Counted from the stretch's first letter, positions 6,149 through 13,372 are shown. The stretch is 13,372 bases of DNA from Bdellovibrio sp. (GCA_003176075.1 PSRN01000223.1:1-13372); one strand, 5' to 3'. The notes: generated by a model not told the origin, from the letters alone. Program-made: numbers and translations.

Positions 6149-6529
6149 ATGAAAAAAGCAATTTTAACCCCACATGCTCCAGCTCCCCTTGGACCCTACA
6201 GTCAAGCAGTTGAGCAGGGAGGCTTCGTGTTTTTGAGCGGTCAAATCGGCTTGGATCCAAAGACCGGCAATGTGGTCAGTGACGATGTGAAAGCCCAGTG
6301 TGAACAGGTGATGAAAAATATCGAGGAAGTTCTTAAGGCCGCGGGTTTGAGCTTCAAGCAGGTGGTGAAGTCGACGATATTCCTGGTCGATATAAAGGAC
6401 TTCACGGTGGTGAATGAGATTTACGGGCGCCACTTTCAGGAAATTCCTCCGGCGCGGTCAACGATCGGCGTTTCAGCTCTTCCCAAGGGGGTGAAGGTTG
6501 AAATTGAAGTCTTGGCCAGCCGAAATTAA
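6149..6529 (+). CDS. ridA: RidA family reactive imine/enamine deaminase
   Basis: RidA hydrolyses reactive 2-aminoacrylate-type enamines and imines released by PLP enzymes to keto acids and ammonia, in the cytosol as a trimer. The 126-residue length is typical. Conserved features are APLGPYSQAV (residues 12-21), FLSGQIGLDPKTG (28-40), and the signature PPARSTIGVSALPKGVKVEIE. Arg103 and Glu118 correspond to the active-site Arg105 and Glu120 of E. coli RidA. The DUF218 gene starts within the last 32 bp of this gene in another frame, so the two are probably cotranscribed. The upstream gap holds a hairpin element, and I see no clear promoter. Confidence 0.95.
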   Translation: MKKAILTPHAPAPLGPYSQAVEQGGFVFLSGQIGLDPKTGNVVSDDVKAQCEQVMKNIEEVLKAAGLSFKQVVKSTIFLVDIKDFTVVNEIYGRHFQEIPPARSTIGVSALPKGVKVEIEVLASRN

Positions 6530-7076
6530 CCACTCCCTTCTTTTGGGCTCGGTCATCACAAGTCTGTTGTTCCTGCTTTTCATGAGGACACGTTTTCTTA
6601 TCTCACAGGAAAAGCTCAGCTCCTGGACTGAAGACACCCAGGCCGATTGCGCTGTCGTATTGACCGGCGGCGGTCAGCGCGTGCGTGAGGGGTTCGCCTT
6701 ATTGGCGCGCGGGCAGGTCCGTCACTTGATCATTTCGGGGGTCAACCCAGGGACGGAGTTGCGGGACTTGATGACTCCTTGGGACCTGATTTGGGGACCG
6801 GTGCGGGACCGAATCATTTTGGAAAAGCGCTCCACCACCACCTACGGCAATGCCCGTCAAACCCTTTCCATTGTCGAAGGTCTGGGTTGTCAAAAGGTGG
6901 CGGTCATCACTTCAGCTCTTCATATGTATCGGGCTTACACGACCTTTCGGGCGTCTTATCCCGAAACGATCTCACTCACCCGGCATGCGGTGCCCGCCAC
7001 CTACGCTTCGGCTTCGATGATGGATGACTCGACCGAAGTTTGGAAGACCATCTTCTACTCTCTTTGGGCTTTCTAA
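6498..7076 (+). CDS. DUF218 membrane protein (YdcF/SanA/ElyC type)
   Basis: The product is 192 residues from TTG 6498, overlapping ridA by 32 bp; GGGGG at 6487-6491 could serve as its ribosome site. One N-terminal transmembrane segment (about residues 13-28) is followed by a soluble domain with the DUF218 landmarks: ADCAVVLTGGG (49-59), RHLIISG (75-81), LEKRSTTTYGNA (108-119, with the family Glu and Asn), and SALHMYRA (139-146). Relatives such as SanA and ElyC affect envelope integrity and peptidoglycan or lipid-carrier metabolism, but the reaction is not established. It is followed by a 98-bp gap and the MCE operon, so a link to envelope upkeep is reasonable though inferred. Confidence 0.85.
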   Translation: MKLKSWPAEINHSLLLGSVITSLLFLLFMRTRFLISQEKLSSWTEDTQADCAVVLTGGGQRVREGFALLARGQVRHLIISGVNPGTELRDLMTPWDLIWGPVRDRIILEKRSTTTYGNARQTLSIVEGLGCQKVAVITSALHMYRAYTTFRASYPETISLTRHAVPATYASASMMDDSTEVWKTIFYSLWAF

Positions 7077-7105
7077 TTCCCCTGCCCCGGTTTTGCGGAT
7101 ACGCC

Positions 7106-7127
7106 CTAGAACACGGATGAGTTCTAG
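7106..7127. promoter_or_regulatory. Inverted repeat upstream of the MCE operon
   Basis: CTAGAAC (7106-7112) and GTTCTAG (7121-7127) form perfect 7-bp arms around an 8-nt spacer, in the gap before the MlaE-type gene. It could be an operator or a weak end-of-operon hairpin; no T tract follows. No convincing promoter boxes were found nearby. Confidence 0.35.
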
Positions 7128-7174
7128 CCTGAAGTCATAGCAAGTCCCGCACCCGGCGAGCCGATTCGTAAGTG

Positions 7175-7999
7175 ATGACTTTTTTACTTTCGCAAATCGA
7201 CAATGTCGGCCGCTCGGTGGCCCGCAATTTGGAGTACACGGCGCGCGTCCTCCTGATGGTTTATCTTTCTTTTCGGGCCTCTTTTGTCGACCAGGCCCAG
7301 GGTTTTCGCACAATCTTCAGTGTGGTCTCCATGCAGATCTATTTTACCGGCTTGCAAGCGCTTCCTTTGATTTCAGTGTTGGCGCTGGGATCCGGAGGTG
7401 TGGTCATTCTTCAGTCTTCAACCAACCTGAATTTGTTGGGGGGTACTGAGATGATCGGAAAGCTTCTCGTGATGATCATTGTTCGCGAGGTGGGGCCGCT
7501 GCTCACCGCCCTGGTGGTCATCGCCAGGTCAGGAACAGCCGTGGCGTCGGAAGTTGGGAACATGGGGGCCAACCGCGAGATTGAAGCGCTCGAAAGCATG
7601 GGCATCAACCCACTCAGCTTCATCGTGTTTCCCCGCATTGTGGGTGGGGTTCTCAGCGTTGTCGGACTGGCCGTCTATTTCGTGGTGATCTCCCTCCTGG
7701 GTGGCTACTTTCTGACCCGTCTGATGCACAATCTGCCGTTTTGGTTTTACCTTGACTCTCTCACCCGATCCGTCGCCTTTGAGGATATTTGGCTCTTTCT
7801 TCTGAAAAACACCTTTAGCGGGACGATCATTTTTGTGGTGTCCTGTTACCAAGGTCTGTCGGTGAAACGGAGTCCCACTGAAGTCCCGATCGCAACGACC
7901 CAGGCGGTCGTCAAAAGCATCATCTATGTTGTCGTCTTCAATTTGATGGTCACGACACTTTTCTACCTCAGCCAACTGCGAAAGCTGGGGGTTCTATGA
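7175..7999 (+). CDS. mlaE: MlaE-type ABC permease of an MCE lipid transporter
   Basis: This is the inner-membrane permease subunit of an MCE (Mla-type) transporter, which moves phospholipids between membranes in partnership with an MCE protein and an ATPase. The product is about 274 residues with five or more hydrophobic segments. The family hallmark spans REVGPLLTALVVIARSGTA, then ASEVGNMGANREIEALESMGINPLSF and a PRIVGG turn, the cytoplasmic coupling region that docks on the ATPase. GTG 7172 and ATG 7175 are both possible starts; neither has a strong ribosome site. The stop overlaps the ATPase ATG (ATGA), so expression of the two is coupled. The permease looks intact, in contrast to its ATPase partner. 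Confidence 0.92.
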   Translation: MTFLLSQIDNVGRSVARNLEYTARVLLMVYLSFRASFVDQAQGFRTIFSVVSMQIYFTGLQALPLISVLALGSGGVVILQSSTNLNLLGGTEMIGKLLVMIIVREVGPLLTALVVIARSGTAVASEVGNMGANREIEALESMGINPLSFIVFPRIVGGVLSVVGLAVYFVVISLLGGYFLTRLMHNLPFWFYLDSLTRSVAFEDIWLFLLKNTFSGTIIFVVSCYQGLSVKRSPTEVPIATTQAVVKSIIYVVVFNLMVTTLFYLSQLRKLGVL

Positions 8000-8706
8000 G
8001 CGATATTCTAAGTCTTCGCTTTGAAAATCTGACTTTCGCTTATCCCAATGAGGCGCCGCTGTTTGAGTCCGCTTCATTTGAATTTCCGATGAACGAGATT
8101 GTCTGGATTCTGTCGGAAAATGGCGCGGGACGATCGACGCTGCTGCAGTTACTGGCGGTTTTGTTGTCCCCCCAGCGGGGCGCTTTCCTGATCAATGAGC
8201 AAGACACCACGCCGATGACTTTCGAGGAGTTTCTTCCTTACCGTTTGAATATTGGTTACGGTTTTGATCTGGGTGGGGTCATCCACAACCGGACCATGTT
8301 GGAAAACCTGATGTTGCCTCTCATCTATCATGAAGTCCTCCCCTATCCAGACGCGAAGAAGCGGGCCGAGCGATACATGGATCGCATGGGGATTCTTCGC
8401 TACAAAGATTTGCGGCCATCCCTTGTTCCTGGAGGCGTCCGTAAGGTCATTTGTTTGATTCGCGCCCTGATCCTGCATCCGCAGGTGCTGTTGCTGGATG
8501 ATCCCACGGTGGGGTTGGGGTTCGAATCCGGGCTCCGCTTTTTTGATTTGGTTTCGGATTTGCGGGCCGCGGGAAATCTTCGTCACGTTTTTCTGAGTTC
8601 GTTTGACGAGAAATTCATGCTGAACATGCAGTTTCGGCAAATCGCGATCGACGACAAGCGGATCCATCATTTCCCTGGCGATATCGCTCCGGGGGTGGCG
8701 TCTTGA
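7996..8706 (+). CDS. mlaF: MlaF-like ABC ATPase with degenerate nucleotide-site motifs
   Basis: By position and overall fold this is the ATPase subunit of the MCE transporter (236 residues). The ABC layout is clear, but the motifs are altered. Walker A reads SENGAGRST (residues 40-48), with Arg46 in place of the essential Lys and Ser40 in place of Gly. The Q-loop position is Asp91 (GFDLGG) instead of Gln. The signature reads VPGGV (144-148) instead of LSGGQ. Walker B LLLDDP (165-170) has Asp169 where the catalytic Glu should be. The switch histidine is Phe203 (SSFDE). The A-loop Tyr16 remains. Spacing from the signature GG to Walker B matches E. coli MlaF exactly, so the alignment is firm. 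The frame is intact and overlaps both neighbours. It may bind nucleotide without normal hydrolysis, or may be a structural subunit. Confidence 0.88.
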   Translation: MSDILSLRFENLTFAYPNEAPLFESASFEFPMNEIVWILSENGAGRSTLLQLLAVLLSPQRGAFLINEQDTTPMTFEEFLPYRLNIGYGFDLGGVIHNRTMLENLMLPLIYHEVLPYPDAKKRAERYMDRMGILRYKDLRPSLVPGGVRKVICLIRALILHPQVLLLDDPTVGLGFESGLRFFDLVSDLRAAGNLRHVFLSSFDEKFMLNMQFRQIAIDDKRIHHFPGDIAPGVAS

Positions 8707-9692
8707 AGGTGAAGTTCAATCGCTTTGAAAGAATGGCTGGACTCTTCGTGCTGGGCGCGATCGGCTCCTTTGGTTTTGCCATCGCGGGAATGGCCATTAA
8801 ACAAGGCTGGTTTGATTCAAAAACAGCTTACCAGACGATCTTCGAGTCAGCCGACGGCATCCATGTGGGCTCAGCCGTGCACATCTCCGGCCTGCCCGCT
8901 GGTGAAGTGCAAGAGGTGGACCTCACCGACGACAATCGTATTCTGGTCAAGTTTTATGTTTTCAGTCGATTTGAAAACAAGATCCGCGAGGACAGTTCCG
9001 TCCAGCTTCTTCGTCCCTTTGTCATTGGTGAGCGAATCATGGAAGTCACCGTGGGATCGTCCTCACTGCCCCAGCTGAAGGCGGGCGCAAAGATGAGTTC
9101 GGTCGAGTCCATGGATCTTCTGACTTTGATGAGCGGCAGGAAACTCGGGGTTTATATGGGCTCGTTGAGCGAGGCCGCGGGAAACCTGCGGGCCCTCGCC
9201 GAAGCCTTCTTGAACAAAGACCGGACTGAGAGTTTGGTTAGATTGTTTGATCGACTCACGCCTTTGATCAGCAACTTGAATACGATGTCCATCGAGGTGA
9301 TCAAGTTGTCCAAGCAGGCGACCCGCGACGAGCATTTCGGCGTGGTGTTCGGCGAGCTGGCCACCACGACCAAGGAGCTCAACGAGGTCTTGCCGATGCT
9401 CAAAATCAAGGCGCCTCAAATGGCCGCTGATACCGAAAAACTGATCACCAACCTGGCCATTCTGACCGAGCAGTTCAAACTTCTCACCCCCGCGTTCACG
9501 GAAATCGCGCCTGAGCTTCCCAAGGCCAGCCGCAGAGCCCTTGAGGCTTTGGACGAATCAGTGGTCCTGCTCAAGGCGATGCAGAAATCTTTCTTTCTCA
9601 GATCCTCGGCCCAGGAGGTTCGGGAAGAAGAAAAGAAACGAACTCCCGCCTCTATCGAGCCTGCGAAGGGATCGACAAATTCAAATCCCTAA
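8703..9692 (+). CDS. mlaD: MCE-domain (MlaD-type) lipid-transport protein
   Basis: This is the membrane-anchored substrate-handling subunit of the MCE system, 329 residues from TTG 8703 (TTGA overlap with the ATPase stop; GTG 8709 is an alternative). One N-terminal transmembrane helix (about residues 12-32) is followed by an MCE domain (about 40-118): YQTIFESADGIHVGSAVHIS, GLPAGEVQEVDL, and RPFVIGERIMEVTVG. MCE domains form hexameric rings with a lipid-conducting pore in the periplasm. The roughly 200-residue C-terminal region is helical and probably coiled-coil, ending in a charged, Pro/Ser-containing tail (EEEKKRTPASIEP). This is longer than E. coli MlaD (about 180 residues) and closer to PqiB/Mce-type proteins with helical extensions that can span the periplasm. 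Confidence 0.9.
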   Translation: MKVKFNRFERMAGLFVLGAIGSFGFAIAGMAIKQGWFDSKTAYQTIFESADGIHVGSAVHISGLPAGEVQEVDLTDDNRILVKFYVFSRFENKIREDSSVQLLRPFVIGERIMEVTVGSSSLPQLKAGAKMSSVESMDLLTLMSGRKLGVYMGSLSEAAGNLRALAEAFLNKDRTESLVRLFDRLTPLISNLNTMSIEVIKLSKQATRDEHFGVVFGELATTTKELNEVLPMLKIKAPQMAADTEKLITNLAILTEQFKLLTPAFTEIAPELPKASRRALEALDESVVLLKAMQKSFFLRSSAQEVREEEKKRTPASIEPAKGSTNSNP

Positions 9693-9707
9693 GTTATCTT
9701 TTGATTC

Positions 9708-11042
9708 GTGGAATGGCAGTTTTTCTGGCGTTTTCTTTTTTCCAAGCGAGCCGGTTCGGTGGTTCGCCGGGTCTCCTGGCTCAGCATCATGGCTCTGACT
9801 GTCAGTCTCACGGCTTTGATCCTGGTTATTTCGGTCATGACCGCGCTCAATCTCAATATGCAAGACCGATTGCTGGCCGTCGAACCTCATGTGGTGATCG
9901 AGTTCCAACAAGACGCCACGGGTGTGAATTGGGCGCAAACAATGAATGAAATCGAGCGACGAAAGGCGCTGGATCCCAGCTGGCGGGCCTACCCCTTCGA
10001 ATCACAGGACGTGATTTTGCGAACGGCCGAGGGCCGTTTTCGGGGAGCGCAGGCGCGCGGGCTCACTTTGCCGGCCCTGGATTTCATCTCCGCCGAGGTT
10101 CAACGGATTCATCGGCACCAAACGGGACCCGAGAATTCCGCCAAGATTAAAGTGGAGCGGGCTGAAAAATCGGACAAAGCGAAGGATGCCGGCAACGCGG
10201 TCGCCACGGGATCTGTTCTCAGGGAACGCGATCGGCTCGAGGGCGGTGAAGTCCTGCTGGGGGTCGACCTGGCCTACATGCTGGGAGTGTTCGAGGGCGA
10301 CGTGGTGACGGTTATCGCGCCCGAGGGCCTCTTGCTGCCTTCGGGCGAAACACCCAAATTTGAAAAGATCAGGGTGCGGGAGATTCTCTCCACCAATATT
10401 CAAGATTTTGATTCACAGGGCGTTTTTTATTTGCAGGGCAAGACGCTTTCTTCTTTTTCGCGTTCGGCGAGTCTTCGACGAGGTCTTGAGATCTGGTTCC
10501 CCAGTGTGGACCAAGTGGACGAGGGCAAAGAGCGTCTCGTTCGAACCATCGCGGACTTGCCGGTGAAAATTTCCACCTGGCGCGAACGGAATTCAGCTTT
10601 ATTTTTGTCCTTGCGGCTGGAAAAGGTGGTGATCACCATGTTCCTGTCGATTGCCGCGACGATCGCCGGTTTCTCTTTGATTATCGTGATGGGCCTTTTG
10701 ATTTCAGAGAAGCGGCGGGAGATCGGGCTGCTGCAGGCGATCGGCATCAGTCGCCTTCGGGTGTTTCGGCTGTTTCAGGGGTTGTCGCTGCGGTTGGCCG
10801 CTTTCGGCATGGGGGTGGGAGCCTTGCTGGGGGCGGGGATCAGCCTCTATATGGAACATCATCCTCTCAAATTGCTTCCGCCCGATACGTATTACGACGC
10901 GGACGTTCCCGCCCATGTGGATGGTCGTTTCGTCGTCGTGGTCCTATTGGTTGGCTTTCTTCTCGCCGGCGTGGGGGGACGGCTGGTCTCCCGGCCCTTG
11001 GCGAAGCTGTTACCGACGGACCTGCTAAAAACGCAGAAGTAA
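9708..11042 (+). CDS. LolC/LolE-type ABC permease
   Basis: This 444-residue inner-membrane protein belongs to the MacB/FtsX-type permease superfamily, closest in layout to LolC/LolE, which release lipoproteins to LolA. The N-terminus WRFLFSKR...RRVSWLSIMALTVSLTALILVISVM and the following RLLAVEPHVVIEF match the LolC/E opening (E. coli LolE RILAVVPHGEIE). TM1 is at about 24-47, a periplasmic domain runs to about 305, then three TM helices sit near 308-330, 355-378 and 405-425. EKRREIGLLQAIGISR is the conserved cytoplasmic loop contacting LolD. GTG 9708 is the first possible start after an in-frame stop at 9702. It is 15 bp after the MCE gene, apparently in the same operon. No LolD ATPase is adjacent. 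Whether it is LolC, LolE or a single LolF-like protein cannot be decided here. Confidence 0.88.
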   Translation: MEWQFFWRFLFSKRAGSVVRRVSWLSIMALTVSLTALILVISVMTALNLNMQDRLLAVEPHVVIEFQQDATGVNWAQTMNEIERRKALDPSWRAYPFESQDVILRTAEGRFRGAQARGLTLPALDFISAEVQRIHRHQTGPENSAKIKVERAEKSDKAKDAGNAVATGSVLRERDRLEGGEVLLGVDLAYMLGVFEGDVVTVIAPEGLLLPSGETPKFEKIRVREILSTNIQDFDSQGVFYLQGKTLSSFSRSASLRRGLEIWFPSVDQVDEGKERLVRTIADLPVKISTWRERNSALFLSLRLEKVVITMFLSIAATIAGFSLIIVMGLLISEKRREIGLLQAIGISRLRVFRLFQGLSLRLAAFGMGVGALLGAGISLYMEHHPLKLLPPDTYYDADVPAHVDGRFVVVVLLVGFLLAGVGGRLVSRPLAKLLPTDLLKTQK

Positions 11043-11048
11043 AGACGC

Positions 11049-11801
11049 TTACTGAACGGGTTCGGGGCGAGGCCTTTCAAAAAAATAATACCTAGCGGGA
11101 AACCAGATCTTCGGTAAATGATTTTTTTGCGCCAGGTCGTTGACCAGCTGATAAGCCTCCCTACTCTCTGGAAAGCGATTCTCCCCGCCGTCCAAGAGGT
11201 AAACGCCGATGAGTTCAATTCTCCTTCCGTTCTTGATGGTTCTTGCGACAACTTCATTGTACCCGTACGTAGCGGCAATCACCTCGTGCGGAGTCATTCC
11301 CAAAGGAGTTGATTCAAGATATTTCAAGTACCATTCCATTTGGTGTGGAGTCCATCCGGAACCGGAAGCTGCATCACCTGCTTTAACTATAACAATATTT
11401 TCCTTCGGAACGCGAAAAATGAGCCCCGTCTCTCCAACCACCGAGGCATATTCGTTGGAAATTACTGAAAGACTGAGTTTTGGATAATCAAATATGATTT
11501 CAGGATTCCTCATCACCGGCAAGTTCAACGCTGGCTTGATCAATGTGAAAGCGTGGACCATATACATGAAATTGCCGGGATCATGATGGCGGGGGTCCGA
11601 AAAGTTGCTCTCGTCCCACGAATCCCTGACGGCCCTATCTGATGCGCCAACATTCGCATCTTGAAAAACCTGGGCAAGTCGGCCGCCCATCTGATTGACG
11701 GTGCCAACAAGGGCACATGGTATTCCAAAAGACGACGTGGCTAGAAGAAAAGTGTACAGTCCAAGAATCATCGAGAATGCTAGCCGAGAAAGAAAATTCA
11801 T
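11049..11801 (-). CDS. Exported protein of unknown function
   Basis: The product is 250 residues from ATG 11801 (TTG 11810 would add three). It has a signal peptide: MNFLSRLAFSMILGLYTFLLATSSFG with Arg in the n-region and a hydrophobic core; Cys follows soon after, but not in a lipobox. The mature part has a DPGNFMYMVHA segment, LSLSVISNEY, GLIFRVPKENIVIVKAGD, then GYNEVVARTIKNGRRIELIGVYLL. The order SxS-type strand, charged Asp turn, and NEVV strand faintly recalls ADP-ribosyltransferase-like toxins, but I cannot establish that. It converges on the LolC/E-type gene with only 6 bp between stops. It heads the downstream end of a minus-strand group of exported proteins, and no clear ribosome site is visible. 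Confidence 0.7.
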   Translation of the reverse strand: MNFLSRLAFSMILGLYTFLLATSSFGIPCALVGTVNQMGGRLAQVFQDANVGASDRAVRDSWDESNFSDPRHHDPGNFMYMVHAFTLIKPALNLPVMRNPEIIFDYPKLSLSVISNEYASVVGETGLIFRVPKENIVIVKAGDAASGSGWTPHQMEWYLKYLESTPLGMTPHEVIAATYGYNEVVARTIKNGRRIELIGVYLLDGGENRFPESREAYQLVNDLAQKNHLPKIWFPARYYFFERPRPEPVQ

Positions 11802-11878
11802 TAGAGACAAACAATTGCAAAGGATAAGCCAATGCTTTCGCTATCAATTTCAATTAACCGACCTTGCCATGCCCCATT

Positions 11879-11896
11879 GATCCCCGGATCGGGATC
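11879..11896. repeat. Short intergenic hairpin
   Basis: GATCCC-CGGATC-GGGATC forms a 6-bp stem with a 6-nt loop in the 163-bp gap between two minus-strand exported-protein genes. There is no T tract directly after it on the minus strand. It could be a weak terminator or a leader structure. Confidence 0.3.
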
Positions 11897-11964
11897 CCTG
11901 AATCTTGGTGTCGAAAAAACAGACGTTAAACCTCAAAATGAGTCGCTAGCTCTTCGAGTGCCAA

Positions 11965-12572
11965 TCAAAACCATGTCCCGACAGACCGACCGATGCCTTG
12001 CAGCTCGAGTTGGCCGTCGTCGAGACTTCCAAAATAAAGATCAAATCTGCGCTTATCTTGACTCACGACCGAGGCTTTGAATTGGGAGGAATTAAAACGA
12101 TATTCTCCTTCTTTGATACGATCCAATACTTCCATGGAGTCCAAGAAATCAGCCAGCTCACTCTGGCTGAGTCGGAATATGTCCCTGGCCTGGGCGACAG
12201 TTTTCGCACGCACCATGGCCCGTTGAAAGGGTGTTTGGTTTTCGTTATTGATCATGAGGTTCACAGGATAGTTAAAGTCCTTAAAGCCGAGCTGAAGAAC
12301 CCGGGCTTGCCAGTACTTGGGATAAAATTTCTCAGCGTCATTTTCATCGCTCAAGTCCAACACTTCCGAAATAACCACGTTTGTCTTCTCTCCAGACAAC
12401 GGGTCATTCGAAGTTTTAAACTTCACCGCGATCAAAAAGGATTCTGAGACAGCAGTGAAAACGAGCTGACCTGACCACAAGGTATCGGAGCACCTAAGGC
12501 GTCGCCCTCAGCGACTCCGCAGACAGCCATGGAACACACAAATAGGAGATCGAAAGGAATCATGTTGCGCAT
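11965..12572 (-). pseudogene. Exported protein of unknown function, frameshifted by a 5-bp tandem duplication
   Basis: From ATG 12572 the minus strand encodes a signal-peptide-like N-terminus: MRNMIPFDLLFVCSMAVCGVAEGDALGAP, split here as Arg-bearing start, hydrophobic core and small-residue cleavage area. It then reaches IPCGQ and runs out of frame to a stop (SLLSQNPF). The following 170 or so codons are open in another frame down to 11965. At the junction lies GGTCA-GGTCA; removing one copy joins the frames as PCGQLVFTAVSESFLIAVKF. The downstream frame alone could only start at TTG 12480 and would lack export. I do not recognise the family; the body is mixed polar/helical, with QARDIFRLSQSELADFLDSM and SLDDGQLELQGIG. 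It is either a recent pseudogene, a switchable gene or an assembly error. Confidence 0.72.
12467..12476. repeat. 5-bp tandem duplication causing a frameshift
   Basis: TGACC occurs twice in tandem on the plus strand (GGTCA twice on the coding strand). One copy restores a continuous frame from signal peptide to stop. Confidence 0.85.
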
Positions 12573-12667
12573 GGCAAGGAACTAACAGGGGGAAGCGTTT
12601 TGCGAAAGTTGTCGAGAGGGGCAGGGAAAATTATTCCCGCTAGGTTTGCTTGAGTGTGAAAATAGAT

Positions 12668-13372
12668 TCACCTTCTCGTTTTGGTCGAGCGACGCTCGGC
12701 CGGTTTTGCAGGCGGATTTTTCATTAGGTTTCGGTAATGATCGAGGCGCTCCTTGTAAACCGGATCGCCGATCACATGATCCGCCTTTTTACATTTCTCT
12801 CGAGATGGGGGGGTGTCATCTGTTGGGTAGATCTTGCTGTTGACCGCCAGGAGAATGAGTTTACCTTTGGAATGGCAGAATATAGGACCTCCACTGTCCA
12901 AAAAACAGTTCCGATTGCCAGTCGCCTTTAAGGCGATCCTCTCGTTTTTTTGCCATTCTTCAATTTCGTAGCAGGCCGTGCGAACCTCAACCGTATCCTC
13001 CGGTGAATCGGTCCAACCGAATCCGGCTGTTATGACCTTCTCGTCATCACAAAGAATGCCGTAATACGATGGAAAAAGGGCTGCCTGCGTCGGCGCCTTG
13101 AGTGGATCCTTAGTTTTGAGAACGCCGAAGTCGCTCACAAACGACCCATTGTCAATAAATGTTTTTCCACAGTTTTCGACCTCGAACGGTTTAAACTTTC
13201 CAGATTTTTTATCGGGCACCTCAACGACAAGGGTGGATTTGCATCCATCCATCAGAAAATGTCCGACCGTTGTAACTTCACCATTTCCGGTTATTACGCC
13301 GCTTCCTTCCTGTTCCAGAGCTTTGCCTTTGTGCCGACTTATCCTTACCGCCAGGGCAGCAATTTGACGGCG
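12668..13372 (-). CDS. Trypsin-like (S1 family) serine protease, 5' end outside window
   Basis: This is a probable exported chymotrypsin-fold endopeptidase. The frame stays open from 13252 (an in-frame ATG) to the right edge, so the true start lies beyond 13372. The added upstream codons read AALAVRISRH...GSGVITGNGEVTTVGHFLMDG. This supplies the catalytic His (codon 13261-13259) in TVGHF, where the usual motif is TAGHC. The Asp is in VSDFGVLK (codon 13132-13130) and the Ser in FLDSGGP (codon 12895-12893, usual GDSGGP). Starting at ATG 13252 would lose the His, so that start is wrong. Several cysteines remain (ENCGKT, GILCDD, TACYEI, RNCFLD). The C-terminus is Lys/Arg/Pro-rich (NPPAKPAERRSTKTRR). 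It lies 95 bp upstream of the frameshifted exported gene on the same strand. Confidence 0.86.
   Translation of the reverse strand, partial: RRQIAALAVRISRHKGKALEQEGSGVITGNGEVTTVGHFLMDGCKSTLVVEVPDKKSGKFKPFEVENCGKTFIDNGSFVSDFGVLKTKDPLKAPTQAALFPSYYGILCDDEKVITAGFGWTDSPEDTVEVRTACYEIEEWQKNERIALKATGNRNCFLDSGGPIFCHSKGKLILLAVNSKIYPTDDTPPSREKCKKADHVIGDPVYKERLDHYRNLMKNPPAKPAERRSTKTRR

Noticed and set aside
11920..11950. Minus-strand CTCATTTTGAG plus a later T run as a terminator
   Set aside because: The stem is only 4 bp and the T run is separated from it by several bases.
12478..12480. TTG 12480 as a genuine start for the gene at 11965
   Set aside because: It gives no signal peptide, while the sequence just upstream encodes one in the frame joined by removing a 5-bp duplicate.

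Overview
The window reads as a stretch of a Gram-negative chromosome. A LolC/E-type permease, an MCE (Mla-type) lipid-transport operon, prepilin-like proteins, an outer-membrane-type barrel and several exported proteins all imply a double-membrane cell. Frequent GTG/TTG starts, many small lineage-specific exported proteins and a secreted trypsin-like protease would fit Bdellovibrionota (Bdellovibrio relatives) or a nearby deltaproteobacterial-type lineage. That assignment is inference from gene style, not proof.

Layout. (1) 2-2738, plus strand: the 3' part of an MTA/SAH nucleosidase, an MFS permease, and a prepilin-like protein whose TTG start overlaps the permease stop. (2) 2761-5321, minus strand: a GH46 chitosanase followed by two more prepilin-like paralogues, the second coupled to the first through an ATGA overlap. 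The three paralogues share ten conserved cysteines and a distinctive C-terminal CxxxCxRYCxxxC block. (3) 5330-6112: a small outer-membrane-type protein bracketed by two exact 27-bp inverted copies of a hairpin element. (4) 6149-7076: ridA overlapped by a DUF218 (YdcF/SanA/ElyC-type) membrane protein. (5) 7175-11042: a tight operon of an MlaE-type permease, an MlaF-like ATPase, an MCE protein and a LolC/E-type permease. (6) 11049-13372, minus strand: three exported-type proteins, namely an unknown protein, an unknown protein broken by a 5-bp tandem duplication, and a trypsin-like protease running off the window edge.

The two most unusual points are these. The MlaF-like ATPase has lost the Walker A lysine, the Q-loop glutamine, the LSGGQ serine, the catalytic glutamate and the switch histidine, yet it is still encoded in frame between intact permease and MCE genes. 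The cysteine-rich prepilin-like family is clustered with a chitosanase that keeps both catalytic residues, which suggests a surface or secretion structure working with a glucosamine-polymer hydrolase. Both functional readings are inference; the residue changes and gene order are seen directly.
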